A stretch of DNA of 56,146 nt from Candidatus Dojkabacteria bacterium. Its GTDB lineage: Bacteria; Patescibacteriota; Dojkabacteria; SC72; JAFGCJ01. Positions within the stretch are counted from its first letter, which is position 1; each line of letters opens with the position of its first letter. Location: positions 1 through 56,146 of the forward strand of contig JAFGIK010000036.1 of the NCBI GenBank assembly GCA_016929645.1, read 5' to 3'. Positions 1-8,382 of the stretch are shown here, piece after piece. The notes below the pieces were generated by a model that was given only the letters and a program-made list of their open reading frames with translations, made no database searches and was not told the DNA's origin. Position numbers and translations under genes: made by a program.

Positions 1-94
1 CATTGATAGGTTAGATCTCTCAATTCTCGCAACTGGTCCCATTTTTGTGAACCATGTAGGTGGGCATTATCTACCCGATGAGTAGACTTTTGCT

Positions 95-123
95 TTGACA
101 CAAAGCTTAATAGTTATTATAAT
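95..123 (+). promoter_or_regulatory. Consensus promoter of the HelD-like gene
   Basis: TTGACA at 95-100 and TATAAT at 118-123 are separated by exactly 17 bases, a perfect match to the primary sigma factor consensus. Transcription should begin near base 130. This rules out the in-frame TTG at 123 as a start, because it lies inside the -10 box, and supports the ATG at 174. Confidence 0.8.
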
Positions 124-173
124 TGCTTGACATAACGCCCTTTCTTTTTTCTAATTTCATCAGAACTCGAAGA

Positions 174-2075
174 ATGAAAAATCCTGTAGAAAAAGCGGAT
201 TTCAACAAATATCGGCTATACAAAAAACGCAATCTCATACCTTTAGCCAAAAGAATTCCAGCACAAAATACCGAAAAACAAAATATCCAAGAGGAAGAAA
301 AAAAATACAGTGAGGTATACGATAAGATAAAAGACGATTATAAAAAATGGGAAAAGTTTCTAAAAAAACAATATGACCTGATGCAAATGTTTAACCGCGA
401 AATTGACCTTACCTCAAAACCAGATGATAAAGCAAGTGCAAGAAGCCAGTACAGAAAATCTGTTACAAATTTAGAACAAACAACAAAAAGGATAAATAAT
501 ATATCCAATATTTCAACAAGCCCTTACTTTGGAAAGATAAAATTCAAATTTTCAGAAAACACACCACTACACAACTACAAAAATAAAGAATTAGTATTTT
601 ACATAGGAAAACAAGGACTCCAATTACAAAAAACAAAAATAACAGATTGGAGAGCCCCAATTTCAACAATTTACTACAATTTTCCAAAACCCCAGAGCAA
701 TTGCTTTTACAAAACACAAGGAAATGTAGTCTCAGGAGATCTCAAGCAGAAACGAAAAATCGATATCGAACACTCCCAGCTGATCGAAGTTTTCGAAGGA
801 GAAGATCTGCCAAGCTTGGTTGGTTCAGATCCTTTTTTGCTGAAACAATTGACAAAAAGCGCAAGCACAAGACTAAAAGATATTATTTCAACAATACAAG
901 CAGAGCAAAACGAAATAATCTCTCACGAGATTGATAAGGATATAATAATCCAAGGTGTTGCAGGAAGTGGGAAAACAAGCATTGCAGTTCATAGATTATC
1001 TTGGCTTTTGTACAACTACAAAGAAATCGATCCCAAAAAATGCTTGATCATTGCCCCAAGCAAGCTATTCTTGAAATATATTGCAGAAATACTGCCAGAA
1101 ATTGGATCAGAAGACGTGCCACAAACAACATTCGAAGACTGGGCTTTGAGTAAACTCAAACCTTCATTAAAAGACGAACAGATAAATCTTGACAAAAAAG
1201 ATCCAGAAGCAAAGAGAAAATCTCAGATAAAGTATTTATCCGGTTTAGAAAAATTTGTAAGAAATTTAAAAAAAGATAATACAAAGGTATCAACAGGAAA
1301 TTTGGTAAAAATTTATAAAAAATACGCAAAGACCAAAGAACTTTCAAAATTTGATCTTTCTGCCCTAATCTACATGAAAGTCTTAAGTCTTGGAATTGCC
1401 CCAGCAGAAAAGATTGATTATCTTGTGGTTGATGAAGCTCAAGATCACTCTCCAGCTGAGGTTTTCATTCTAAAAAAGTTCACAGATATTGGAAGAAATC
1501 TATTTGTTGGAGACATTATGCAAGGAATAATAAATCATTATGGATTTGAGTCCTGGGAAGAACTGATAAAAGAGGTTTTTAATGAAAATGAAACAGATTT
1601 TTATAAAATAAAAGTCAGTTACCGTTCAACAAAGAACATAATTGAGTTTATTAATAAAATATTAATAAAAAAAGGAATATCCGCAAACAAACTACCCCGC
1701 CCGGTTCTAAGAACAGGAAAAGATCCATTAGTATTCGAGGAAGACACCGAGTCTGTCTTCAATAAGATTATCGAAATTTTGAAAAAACAAAAAGACGACA
1801 TTGGGGAAAATGTTGCAGTAATAGTACCCGAAAAATACGTAGAACTTTTTTATGATGAAATTTCACAGAAAATAAAAAAGTTAAGCCAGGTAAAAACATT
1901 TGACGATAATTATAATGGAGGCATTGTAGTCGGTCATGCCAAAGTTTTCAAAGGAATCGAATTCGATAGTGTCATATACGTCAACAGTAATATCAGCGAA
2001 GAAAAACTAGCCTTGAAAGAATTCTATGTAGCATGCACAAGAGCGATGCATAATCTATACTTAATCAATATCTAA
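174..2075 (+). CDS. HelD/UvrD-like superfamily 1 helicase
   Basis: ATP-driven DNA translocase of superfamily 1, closest in layout to HelD (helicase IV), which in Firmicutes and Actinobacteria clears stalled RNA polymerase. Counting from the ATG at 174 (633 residues), Walker A GVAGSGKTS lies near 261, Walker B VVDEAQD near 417, the YRSTKNI motif near 482, GIEFD near 592, and the motif VI-like VACTRAM near 621. The first ~200 residues are Lys- and Glu-rich and helical, like the HelD N-terminal coiled coil that enters the RNA polymerase secondary channel. The frame is open from a TTG at 123, but that codon lies in the -10 box. The helicase assignment is secure; the RNA polymerase role is inferred from the layout. 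Confidence 0.85.
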   Translation: MKNPVEKADFNKYRLYKKRNLIPLAKRIPAQNTEKQNIQEEEKKYSEVYDKIKDDYKKWEKFLKKQYDLMQMFNREIDLTSKPDDKASARSQYRKSVTNLEQTTKRINNISNISTSPYFGKIKFKFSENTPLHNYKNKELVFYIGKQGLQLQKTKITDWRAPISTIYYNFPKPQSNCFYKTQGNVVSGDLKQKRKIDIEHSQLIEVFEGEDLPSLVGSDPFLLKQLTKSASTRLKDIISTIQAEQNEIISHEIDKDIIIQGVAGSGKTSIAVHRLSWLLYNYKEIDPKKCLIIAPSKLFLKYIAEILPEIGSEDVPQTTFEDWALSKLKPSLKDEQINLDKKDPEAKRKSQIKYLSGLEKFVRNLKKDNTKVSTGNLVKIYKKYAKTKELSKFDLSALIYMKVLSLGIAPAEKIDYLVVDEAQDHSPAEVFILKKFTDIGRNLFVGDIMQGIINHYGFESWEELIKEVFNENETDFYKIKVSYRSTKNIIEFINKILIKKGISANKLPRPVLRTGKDPLVFEEDTESVFNKIIEILKKQKDDIGENVAVIVPEKYVELFYDEISQKIKKLSQVKTFDDNYNGGIVVGHAKVFKGIEFDSVIYVNSNISEEKLALKEFYVACTRAMHNLYLINI

Positions 2076-2108
2076 ATTTGGTTTATCAAACGGTTCAAAT
2101 TTAAGAGG

Positions 2109-2137
2109 TTGACCCGAAAACCCAAAACAAATATAAT
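2109..2137 (+). promoter_or_regulatory. Promoter of the rpmG-tRNA-secE-nusG unit
   Basis: TTGACC at 2109-2114, a 17-base spacer and TATAAT at 2132-2137. Start of transcription is expected near 2144, leaving a leader of about 38 bases before rpmG. One mismatch to the -35 consensus. Confidence 0.7.
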
Positions 2138-2181
2138 TCCAACAGATTTAATACAGTTTTTAACCTCATTTTTCCGAAATT

Positions 2182-2349
2182 ATGGCAAAAAAAGAAATAA
2201 AAACAGTAATCGCTCTGCAATGTTCAGAATGTAAAAGCAAAAACTACACAACGTACAAATCAAAGCAATTACAAGGAAAATTAAATACAAAGAAACATTG
2301 TAATGTCTGTGGAAAGCACACAGTTCATAACGAGACAAAGGCCAAATAA
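2182..2349 (+). CDS. rpmG: 50S ribosomal protein L33
   Basis: A 55-residue Lys-rich protein of the large ribosomal subunit. It starts MAKKEIKTVIALQCSEC and has two CxxC pairs (CSEC and CNVC), so it is the zinc-binding form of L33. The length is normal for the family. It is the first gene of the unit that continues with tRNA-Trp, secE and nusG, the usual bacterial order. The ATG has no Shine-Dalgarno sequence upstream (CCGAAATT directly before it). Confidence 0.93.
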   Translation: MAKKEIKTVIALQCSECKSKNYTTYKSKQLQGKLNTKKHCNVCGKHTVHNETKAK

Positions 2350-2380
2350 GTTAAGTTACAACACATTACAGGATAATCAA

Positions 2381-2455
2381 GGGCCTATAGTTTCAATGGT
2401 AAAACAACGGTCTCCAAAACCGTAATTCTCCGTTCAAATCGGAGTAGGCCTGCCA
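2381..2455 (+). tRNA. trnW: tRNA-Trp (anticodon CCA)
   Basis: Cloverleaf with acceptor GGGCCTA paired to TAGGCCT (G1-U72 wobble), anticodon loop CTCCAAA giving CCA, T-loop TTCAAAT and an encoded 3' CCA, the only one among the tRNAs in this window. It lies between rpmG and secE, a common bacterial position. Only the CCA anticodon for Trp is seen here, and TGA ends several genes, so there is no sign of UGA recoding. Confidence 0.95.
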
Positions 2456-2560
2456 AACTAACGAAACTACCAATCTTGATTAATTCGCAAAATTAAAGAA
2501 AGTGCCATTAAAAAGCAATAAGTAAAGAATTTTAGTTAAAAATATGATATATTTAAGACA

Positions 2561-2749
2561 ATGCTAAATAATTTAGGACAAAATATAAAGAAATTAATAA
2601 AGGAGTACAAGGAAGTTAAGTGGCCTTCAGCAAAGACAACAATTAACCTTACACTTTATGTAATTATAGTTTCTGCTATAATCACGCTGATGATCTTAGG
2701 CGCAGATGCATTCTTCTACGAGCTACGATCAAGATTTATTATTAACTAA
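2561..2749 (+). CDS. secE: Preprotein translocase subunit SecE
   Basis: A 62-residue single-span subunit of the SecYEG channel. The conserved cytoplasmic helix KEYKEVKWPSAKTT (residues ~15-29) is followed by one hydrophobic segment (~30-52). This is the short SecE form typical of most bacteria outside the gamma-proteobacteria. It is followed 15 bases later by nusG, the classical pair. A TATATT at 2548-2553 directly upstream could act as a -10 for a near-leaderless transcript. Confidence 0.95.
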   Translation: MLNNLGQNIKKLIKEYKEVKWPSAKTTINLTLYVIIVSAIITLMILGADAFFYELRSRFIIN

Positions 2750-2764
2750 TACAGATTAAATACA

Positions 2765-3424
2765 ATGAGTCCCAAAAAGAAGCTGAAAGAAGAAAGCAAA
2801 GATTCTAGAGTAAAAATTACACAAAAAGCTGACAAAGAAAAAGTTAAAGCTGCAAAAAAACAGGCAGAAAAGAAAGCTAACCAGAAACCTCCAAAAAACG
2901 ACAAGACAAAATGGTATGTAATCAGTACTCAATCAGGACATGAGAAGCGAGTTGAAGAAGCAATAAAGCAACGAATCGAGGCAATGCAATTACAAGATAT
3001 TATCAGTGAAGTTTTCGTCCCGATCCAGAAGAAAATAGTTATCAAAGACGGCAAACAGAAAGTTAAGGAGGAACGAATTTTCCCAGGATATGTCTTAGTC
3101 AAAATGATGCTTGATAAAGATACTTGGGAAATTATAAGTAATACTGAAGGAGTCTCAGGATTTGTTAGATCATCAAAATACCCAAGACCATTACCAGACG
3201 ACGAAGTTCAGGCAATATTGAAATTTATGGAAATTGAACAGCCAGCATTCCAGGCAAGCTTTAGTATTGGGGATGCAGTTAAGATCAAAGATGGTGCTTT
3301 TGTTGATTTTGTCGGAAGCGTAAAAGAGATCGATCAGGCGAAAGGTAAGGTTAAGGTTCTTATTTCAATATTTGGAAGAGAAACACCAGTCGAGCTTGAA
3401 CTAAGCCAAGTAGTCAAACTCTAG
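2765..3424 (+). CDS. nusG: Transcription termination/antitermination factor NusG
   Basis: Bridges RNA polymerase to the ribosome or Rho. The NGN domain runs from about residue 50 (KWYVISTQSGHEKRVEEAI) to 155, including FPGYVLVKM, and the C-terminal KOW domain covers ~165-219 (FSIGDAVKIKDGAFVDFVG). The protein has a Lys/Ala-rich N-terminal tail of about 45 residues that is not part of the usual fold, making it 219 residues against about 180 normally. It ends in TAG, showing that TAG is an ordinary stop here. It lies in the secE-nusG-rplK order. Confidence 0.95.
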   Translation: MSPKKKLKEESKDSRVKITQKADKEKVKAAKKQAEKKANQKPPKNDKTKWYVISTQSGHEKRVEEAIKQRIEAMQLQDIISEVFVPIQKKIVIKDGKQKVKEERIFPGYVLVKMMLDKDTWEIISNTEGVSGFVRSSKYPRPLPDDEVQAILKFMEIEQPAFQASFSIGDAVKIKDGAFVDFVGSVKEIDQAKGKVKVLISIFGRETPVELELSQVVKL

Positions 3425-3461
3425 AAAATTGAAAATTATATTAAATTATTGTTAAGAAAAA

Positions 3462-3881
3462 ATGGCAAAAGAAGTAAAAATCAAATTAAAACTACAGATA
3501 GCAGCAGGACAAGCAACTCCTGCTCCACCTATTGGACCAGTATTAGCTCCTCATGGAATTGATTTGAAGGCATTTTGTGATCAATTTAATGAAAAGACAA
3601 AAGAAGCTCAGGGTATAATTACACCCGTTGTTTTGACAGTATACGAAGATCGATCTTTTGATTTTGTGACCAAAACTCCACCTGTTGGTGAGTTAATTCG
3701 AAGAGAGCTCAAACTAAAGAAAGGTTCTGATAGACCAAATCTTAACAAGGTTGGAAAATTGACTGAGGAACAGATTTCAAAAATTGCAGAAGTCAAAATG
3801 CCAGATCTTAATACAACCGATTTAGAAAAAGCAAAGGAGATCATAAAAGGAACAGCTAGACAGATGGGTATAGAATACTAA
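3462..3881 (+). CDS. rplK: 50S ribosomal protein L11
   Basis: Binds the GTPase-associated centre of 23S rRNA. Hallmarks seen are the N-terminal stretch KLQIAAGQATPAPPIGPVLA and the C-terminal RNA-binding part (DLNTTDLEKAKEIIKGTARQ). Full length at 139 residues. It follows nusG by 37 bases, and its ATG is preceded by GTTAAGAAAAA, with no Shine-Dalgarno sequence. Confidence 0.97.
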   Translation: MAKEVKIKLKLQIAAGQATPAPPIGPVLAPHGIDLKAFCDQFNEKTKEAQGIITPVVLTVYEDRSFDFVTKTPPVGELIRRELKLKKGSDRPNLNKVGKLTEEQISKIAEVKMPDLNTTDLEKAKEIIKGTARQMGIEY

Positions 3882-3996
3882 AACTTAACATTCGTTTATT
3901 TTAAAATTTATTTTGAAATTCGAAAATAACCCAACAGTTTAGAGTAAAATATGTTGGAAGATTATTAAATTACAATTAATTTATATTACTTGATAA

Positions 3997-4689
3997 ATGA
4001 AACACAGAGGAAAAAAATACAAAAAGATAACAGAAAATGTTACAAAATCAGAGTTATCTGTAATTGAAGCAATAAAAAACGTCAAAAAACAAGCATACAC
4101 ATCATTTGCGTCAAGCATTGATTTACATGTATCACTGAATCTACCAAAAGACAAAGATTCAAAATCCATTAAGGCTTCAGTTTCACTACCAAACCCTGTA
4201 AGCCAGGAAGACTCAAAAATTATTGTATTTTGTGAAAAAGATGATATTAAATCAGCAAAAGATGCAGGTGCAATTGATGCTGGACTTGAAGATTTAGTTA
4301 AAAAAGTTCAAGAAGGATGGACCGACTTTGATATAGTTCTAGCTACTTCAGAGGTCATGCCTAAAATTGCAATATTAGGTAAAGCTCTTGGACCAAAAGG
4401 ATTAATGCCAAATCCAAAAACAGGTACACTTGTCACAGATATTAAAAAAGGCGTTGAAGAATTTAAAAAAGGTAAAACAAAGTTTTCTTGTGATGAGGGA
4501 GGTGTTGTTCATTTTAAGGTTGGAACTACAGAAATGGAAGACGATAAAGTAAAAAATAATATTGACTCAGCTATCAAGGCAATAAGAGAAGCCGTAGGTA
4601 AAAACTCACCTACCCTACTAAAAACAATCGTTATTGCTCCGACAATGGGACCAAGTGTAAAAATCAAGAATTCAGAATACCAGGAGTAA
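3997..4689 (+). CDS. rplA: 50S ribosomal protein L1
   Basis: Forms the L1 stalk. The typical middle segment is present (MPKIAILGKALGPKGLMPNP, about residues 124-143), followed by TGTLVTDIKKGVEEFKKGK. Normal length at 230 residues. Some Patescibacteria lineages lack L1, so its presence narrows the placement. The 115-base gap after rplK contains a 6-bp inverted repeat (CCAACA at 3931-3936, TGTTGG at 3952-3957), which could be a regulatory stem, but I do not recognise an L1-binding motif in it. Confidence 0.97.
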   Translation: MKHRGKKYKKITENVTKSELSVIEAIKNVKKQAYTSFASSIDLHVSLNLPKDKDSKSIKASVSLPNPVSQEDSKIIVFCEKDDIKSAKDAGAIDAGLEDLVKKVQEGWTDFDIVLATSEVMPKIAILGKALGPKGLMPNPKTGTLVTDIKKGVEEFKKGKTKFSCDEGGVVHFKVGTTEMEDDKVKNNIDSAIKAIREAVGKNSPTLLKTIVIAPTMGPSVKIKNSEYQE

Positions 4690-4765
4690 TTTGATCAATA
4701 ACGACTTCTAAAGCAGGGAATAAAAGATTAATTACCAAAAGGTAACAGGGAAATAAAGTATTCAC

Positions 4766-4794
4766 GATAAGATAATTTGACAAAATATCTTATC
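4766..4794 (+). repeat. 9-bp perfect inverted repeat around the rplJ -35 box
   Basis: GATAAGATA (4766-4774) and TATCTTATC (4786-4794) form a perfect inverted repeat. The 11-base loop contains the TTGACA at 4777-4782. No T-run follows, so it is not a good terminator for rplA. It could be an operator or an RNA stem in read-through transcripts. Confidence 0.6.
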
Positions 4795-4805
4795 TAAACT
4801 ATCAT
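4777..4805 (+). promoter_or_regulatory. Promoter for rplJ-rplL
   Basis: TTGACA at 4777-4782, 17-base spacer, TATCAT at 4800-4805. Transcription would start near 4812, just before the kink-turn-like element of the L10 leader. This gives rplJL its own promoter downstream of rplA. Confidence 0.6.
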
Positions 4806-4810
4806 TCAGA

Positions 4811-4850
4811 CCAATAGCCAAAGACTGCAGCCTTAAACTGCATAGGCAAG
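4811..4850 (+). promoter_or_regulatory. Probable ribosomal protein L10 leader
   Basis: Upstream of rplJ, GCC (4817-4819) pairs with GGC (4845-4847), and TGCAG (4826-4830) pairs with CTGCA (4838-4842). Between them lies an asymmetric internal loop, AAAGAC against TA, which looks like a kink-turn. This is the kind of site bound by L10(L12)4 to repress its own operon in other bacteria. An outer stem ATCATT (4801-4806)/AATGAT (4852-4857) could close it in read-through transcripts only, since it overlaps the -10 box. Recognised by position and shape, not by alignment. Confidence 0.6.
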
Positions 4851-4898
4851 TAATGATTTTCAAATAAAAATAATAATAAATTCAATAATAAGACCAAC

Positions 4899-5423
4899 AT
4901 GGCAAAAACCAAACAAGAGAAAGAAGTATTGTTGGAACAATATAAGGAGCTAATTGCTAATAAACCAAATTATATTTTGGTCAACACAGAAAAAGCTTCA
5001 GCAAACCAACTCACAGAATTAAAAAAGTTATTGAAAAATATAGATTCTGTTTTAGTAGTTGTAAAAAATACATTGTTCAAAATAGCAGCACAGGAAAAAA
5101 ATCAACCTGATCAGATGCAGGAGCTAGAAAATGCTACAGCTGTAATATTCTCAGGAGAGGATATAGCTGCAACAGCAAAAGCTTTAAAAGAAATGCAAAA
5201 AAATGATGAGATCTTAGAAACAAGATTTGGAGTACTTTTCGGAGAATATGCAGATCAAGGCAAAGTGAAGCAGATTGCCGATCTTCCATCAAGAGAAGTC
5301 TTACTTTCGAAGCTTATTGGTTCCATGCAAGCTCCTATCTCTGGATTTATGAATGCAATTACAGGTAATGCAAAAGGGTTTGTTCGTGTTTTATCAGAAA
5401 TTAAAAATACAAAAAGTAATTAA
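4899..5423 (+). CDS. rplJ: 50S ribosomal protein L10
   Basis: Base of the L7/L12 stalk. The N-terminal rRNA-binding domain begins MAKTKQEKEVLLEQYKEL, includes VVVKNTLFKIAA, and is followed by the FSGEDIAATAKALKEM segment. The C-terminal helix region binds L12 dimers. Normal length at 174 residues. It has its own promoter and a probable autoregulatory leader. rplL follows 25 bases downstream. Confidence 0.95.
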   Translation: MAKTKQEKEVLLEQYKELIANKPNYILVNTEKASANQLTELKKLLKNIDSVLVVVKNTLFKIAAQEKNQPDQMQELENATAVIFSGEDIAATAKALKEMQKNDEILETRFGVLFGEYADQGKVKQIADLPSREVLLSKLIGSMQAPISGFMNAITGNAKGFVRVLSEIKNTKSN

Positions 5424-5448
5424 TATAAATTTATAATTAATAAAAATT

Positions 5449-5895
5449 ATGGCAGAAGAAAAAGTTACAAAAGAAGTAGAAGCCCCAAAAGAAGAGGCCA
5501 AAGAGGTTGATACTTCAAAGCTTTCGAAGGAAGCACAACAGGTTTTAGAACTCGTTGAAAAAATGACAGTTCTAGAGCTAGCTGATCTTGTCAAAGTAAT
5601 GGAAGACAAGTTCGGTGTCAGTGCAGCAGCTCCAGTAGCAGTTGCAGCAGTTGGTGCAGCAGCAGGAGAGCCAGCAGAGGAAAAAAGCTCCTTCACTGTA
5701 GTCCTTAAATCAGCAGGTGATCAAAAGATCAACGTAATTCGTGTTGTCAAAGACGTTACAGGACTAGGATTGAAAGAGGCAAAAGATCTCGTAGAGGCCG
5801 CTCCTCAAAATATCAAGGAAAATGTAAAAAAAGAGGATGCCGAAGAGCTTAAAACAAAGCTTGAAGAAGCCGGTGCCGTTGTTGAACTAGCGTAA
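5449..5895 (+). CDS. rplL: 50S ribosomal protein L7/L12
   Basis: Multicopy stalk protein that recruits translation GTPases. An N-terminal dimerisation domain (~25-60) and an Ala-rich hinge ([16 protein letters not shown]) are followed by the C-terminal domain with the conserved [20 protein letters not shown] and [11 protein letters not shown]. At 148 residues it is about 20 longer than usual because of an acidic tail before the first domain ([14 protein letters not shown]). It ends the ribosomal operon, with a strong hairpin terminator 20 bases later. Confidence 0.97.
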   Translation: MAEEKVTKEVEAPKEEAKEVDTSKLSKEAQQVLELVEKMTVLELADLVKVMEDKFGVSAAAPVAVAAVGAAAGEPAEEKSSFTVVLKSAGDQKINVIRVVKDVTGLGLKEAKDLVEAAPQNIKENVKKEDAEELKTKLEEAGAVVELA

Positions 5896-5915
5896 TCATG
5901 ATCTAGACTAAATTT

Positions 5916-5964
5916 GGGGCCGGAGGGAGATTTTTTGATACTCAAAAAATCTCCCTCCGGCCCC
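5916..5964 (+). terminator. 23-bp perfect hairpin terminator after rplL
   Basis: The arm at 5916-5938 and its exact reverse complement at 5942-5964 are separated by a three-base loop (TAC). The GC-rich base (GGGGCCGGAGGGAGA) and A/T tip make a very stable stem. It is followed by ATCGTTTTTA. Position and T-run fit a rho-independent terminator of the ribosomal operon; an A-run inside the 3' arm could serve the opposite strand too. Confidence 0.85.
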
Positions 5965-6148
5965 ATCGTTTTTACACCTTAAAAATTGCACAAATCCCCT
6001 ACTATCTCGATATCTGTCAGAAAAACCTACTATAACAACCAAATATCAACACTCCGCATCTAGTAAAGTAACATAAAATATAGTAAAATTAGGTGATTTT
6101 TTTCAATACTGACAAAAACAGCACAACTAAAATTAGACCCAAAAACCT

Positions 6149-6820
6149 ATGCCTCAATTAACTCAATGGTTCTTAGATAGAGGTATATCAGAAGACATTC
6201 TCCTTATCATAAGCTTCATACCAATACTTGTAACAATGACATCAATCTCAAGGTATATTTTCGGTATAAAAACATTTGGTATATATTCTCCAATGGTACT
6301 AGCATTTTCCTTTTATTTTATGGGAGCAAGACAAGCCTTTATTTTTACATTTATTGTAATACTTGGAGCATGGTTAATTAGAGATCTTATTCGGAGGATG
6401 CAATTCCACTACATTTCCCGTATTGCAATTATTTACTGCGGTGTAAGCATTTTCATGCTCATTTCTATTACATTATCAACATTTATTTCAAGTAAAGACC
6501 CGTTTTTTAATTTTGGTCAACTTTCAATAATTCCAGCAATAATGATCATTTCAATTACAGATAGATTTGTTTCAAATTTTATTAAAAAAGGGCCAGATGC
6601 GGCGGTAAGATTAACATTAGAAACTCTTATAATTGCAATTCTTGGATGGGCATTAATGAGATTTGAACCGACCCGATATTTTGTTTTAAACAATCTATGG
6701 CTAATACCTGTAATGATTTTTGTAAATTATCTAACAGGCAACTATACAGGGATGCGTTGGACAGAATTTATTCGTTTTAATCAGGTAATAAAAAATGCTT
6801 CCGATAGTTCAAATGATTAA
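6149..6820 (+). CDS. 7TM_transglut-type membrane protein
   Basis: Integral membrane protein of 223 residues with about six to seven hydrophobic segments (~18-36, 42-58, 62-78, 90-112, 126-140, 156-172, 182-198). Typical family segments are FGIYSPMVLAF near residue 43 and NYTGMRWTEFIRF near 200, which match the 7TM module usually fused to an inactive transglutaminase domain. That extracytoplasmic domain is absent here. In other bacteria such proteins sit beside an ATP-grasp glutamate-ligase homologue and a RimB-like protease, as they do here. The next gene overlaps it, so the two are probably translationally coupled. Role inferred: membrane partner of the ligase. Confidence 0.75.
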   Translation: MPQLTQWFLDRGISEDILLIISFIPILVTMTSISRYIFGIKTFGIYSPMVLAFSFYFMGARQAFIFTFIVILGAWLIRDLIRRMQFHYISRIAIIYCGVSIFMLISITLSTFISSKDPFFNFGQLSIIPAIMIISITDRFVSNFIKKGPDAAVRLTLETLIIAILGWALMRFEPTRYFVLNNLWLIPVMIFVNYLTGNYTGMRWTEFIRFNQVIKNASDSSND

Positions 6821-8330
6821 AAATAGCAGACAGACACTTGGACTTAACCATAGAAATGCGGTTTACATTAGGCCGTACAACAAGTCAAAATTCAAGAGAA
6901 TCGCAGATGATAAACTCTTGTGCAAAAAGATTCTTTCACGGAATAATATTCCGACATCTCAGATCTACAAAGTCATCCGAAACCATGACCAGCTAGACTC
7001 TATCAAATGGGAAGAACTGCCTAAAAGTTTTGCATTAAAACCTAATATCGGTACAGGTGGTAGTGGGATCATCGTTGTCTATGGTCGAGTCAAAAACAGT
7101 CTTGAATGGATAAGAACTGATGGATCAACATTAAATGTAAATGCTCTTAAAAATCATATAAGTAAAATTCTTGACGGACAATTTTCTATGGGAAACCGAA
7201 AAGATACAGCATTTATAGAAGAACGGGTCATCAATGATCCATTATTGAAGAAGTATTCATATAAAGGTGTTCCAGATATTAGAGTAATTGTCTTTAACAG
7301 GGTTCCCATTATGGCTGAGTTAAGACTGCCGACAGCAGAATCAAGAGGTGCTGCAAACCTTCACGCAGGTGGTATTGGTGTTGGTATCGATATTGCAACA
7401 GGTATAACTACAGTCGCAATCCACCGAATAAGTAATCTCTTAACTTGTTTCCCTGGAATGTCCGACATGTATGAGATTATTGAAAACACTCTTGACGAAA
7501 ATCAACTTCCGATTAGCGGTATTCAGATTCCTCATTGGAGAGAAATTCTAGAGATAGCAATCAAATGCCAAGATGTTTCAGGACTAAAATTCCTTGGTGC
7601 AGATATAGCATTAGATCGAGATAAAGGACCACTAGTCTTTGAGCTCAATGCACGATCAGGAATAGCAATTCAAACAGCAAATCTATCTGGGATGCGAGAC
7701 CGACTAGAAAGAATTAACGGGCTAAAGATAAAGGATGCCGAGCATGGAATACGAATCGCTAAAAACTTATTCGGAGGAGAAGTTGAGGATGAAATTAAAT
7801 CAATTTCAGGAAGGAATATTCTTGGGCTTATAGAGAAAGCAATATTCCAACCAGTACCTCCAACAGAAGTTCCTGTAGAAGAGGTGAAAAAACACAAAAA
7901 AAGAAACAGAAAGAAAAGGAGTGGTTTTACAACAATAAAAACAAAAGTTAGAATTAATACAGGTATAAGAACATCTAAAATTTCTCCGATCCTTGCTACT
8001 CGCCTGGGATTTAGGCCAGCTTTAGATTTTTTTAAAAATGAAGAAATACCGGATTCTTTTCAATCAAGAGATGACGCTCGGAAATATCTTGAATCTGTAA
8101 AAGAAAAATTAATAGGTCATACAAATATTGTTGATGTTGTAATAACTGTTGAGGATGACAAAATTTCAATACGACCTGTGATCGAAATAGAAATAGAGCT
8201 TGATGAGGAGAATATAAAAACCCAAATGATAATAAGTAACAGGAAGGATATGCCATACAGTGCAGAAATTGGTAGAAATGATCTCAAAAATTTTCTCATC
8301 GATACAAGTAAGACGTTCTCTTTACACTAA
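6795..8330 (+). CDS. ATP-grasp ligase (alpha-L-glutamate ligase-like) fused to degenerate RimB-like domain
   Basis: Residues ~10-330 form an ATP-grasp amide-bond ligase of the RimK-related glutamate-ligase-like family: LGLNHRNAVYIRPYNK, the glycine-rich loop GTGGSGIIV, the AELRLPTAESRGAANLHAGG segment, and FELNARSGIAIQTANL near the metal-binding end. A basic linker (KKHKKRNRKKRS) leads to residues ~374-511, which resemble the RimB/DUF785 retropepsin-like protease family: INTGIRTSKI stands where that family has IDTGAKTSA, and MIISNRKDMPYSAEIGRNDL with a C-terminal LIDTSKTF matches its end. The catalytic Asp is Asn388, so the domain is probably non-proteolytic. An alternative ATG at 6813 gives an 8-base overlap with the 7TM gene and may be the true start. 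Confidence 0.8.
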   Translation: MLPIVQMIKNSRQTLGLNHRNAVYIRPYNKSKFKRIADDKLLCKKILSRNNIPTSQIYKVIRNHDQLDSIKWEELPKSFALKPNIGTGGSGIIVVYGRVKNSLEWIRTDGSTLNVNALKNHISKILDGQFSMGNRKDTAFIEERVINDPLLKKYSYKGVPDIRVIVFNRVPIMAELRLPTAESRGAANLHAGGIGVGIDIATGITTVAIHRISNLLTCFPGMSDMYEIIENTLDENQLPISGIQIPHWREILEIAIKCQDVSGLKFLGADIALDRDKGPLVFELNARSGIAIQTANLSGMRDRLERINGLKIKDAEHGIRIAKNLFGGEVEDEIKSISGRNILGLIEKAIFQPVPPTEVPVEEVKKHKKRNRKKRSGFTTIKTKVRINTGIRTSKISPILATRLGFRPALDFFKNEEIPDSFQSRDDARKYLESVKEKLIGHTNIVDVVITVEDDKISIRPVIEIEIELDEENIKTQMIISNRKDMPYSAEIGRNDLKNFLIDTSKTFSLH

Positions 8331-8382
8331 TCAACATATTGATATTTAACCCGACAATATTTAGTTAACATATCTTACAAAA

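Noticed and set aside
123-173. In-frame TTG start for the HelD-like helicase
   Set aside because: The codon overlaps the -10 box of a consensus promoter, so it would not be in the mRNA.
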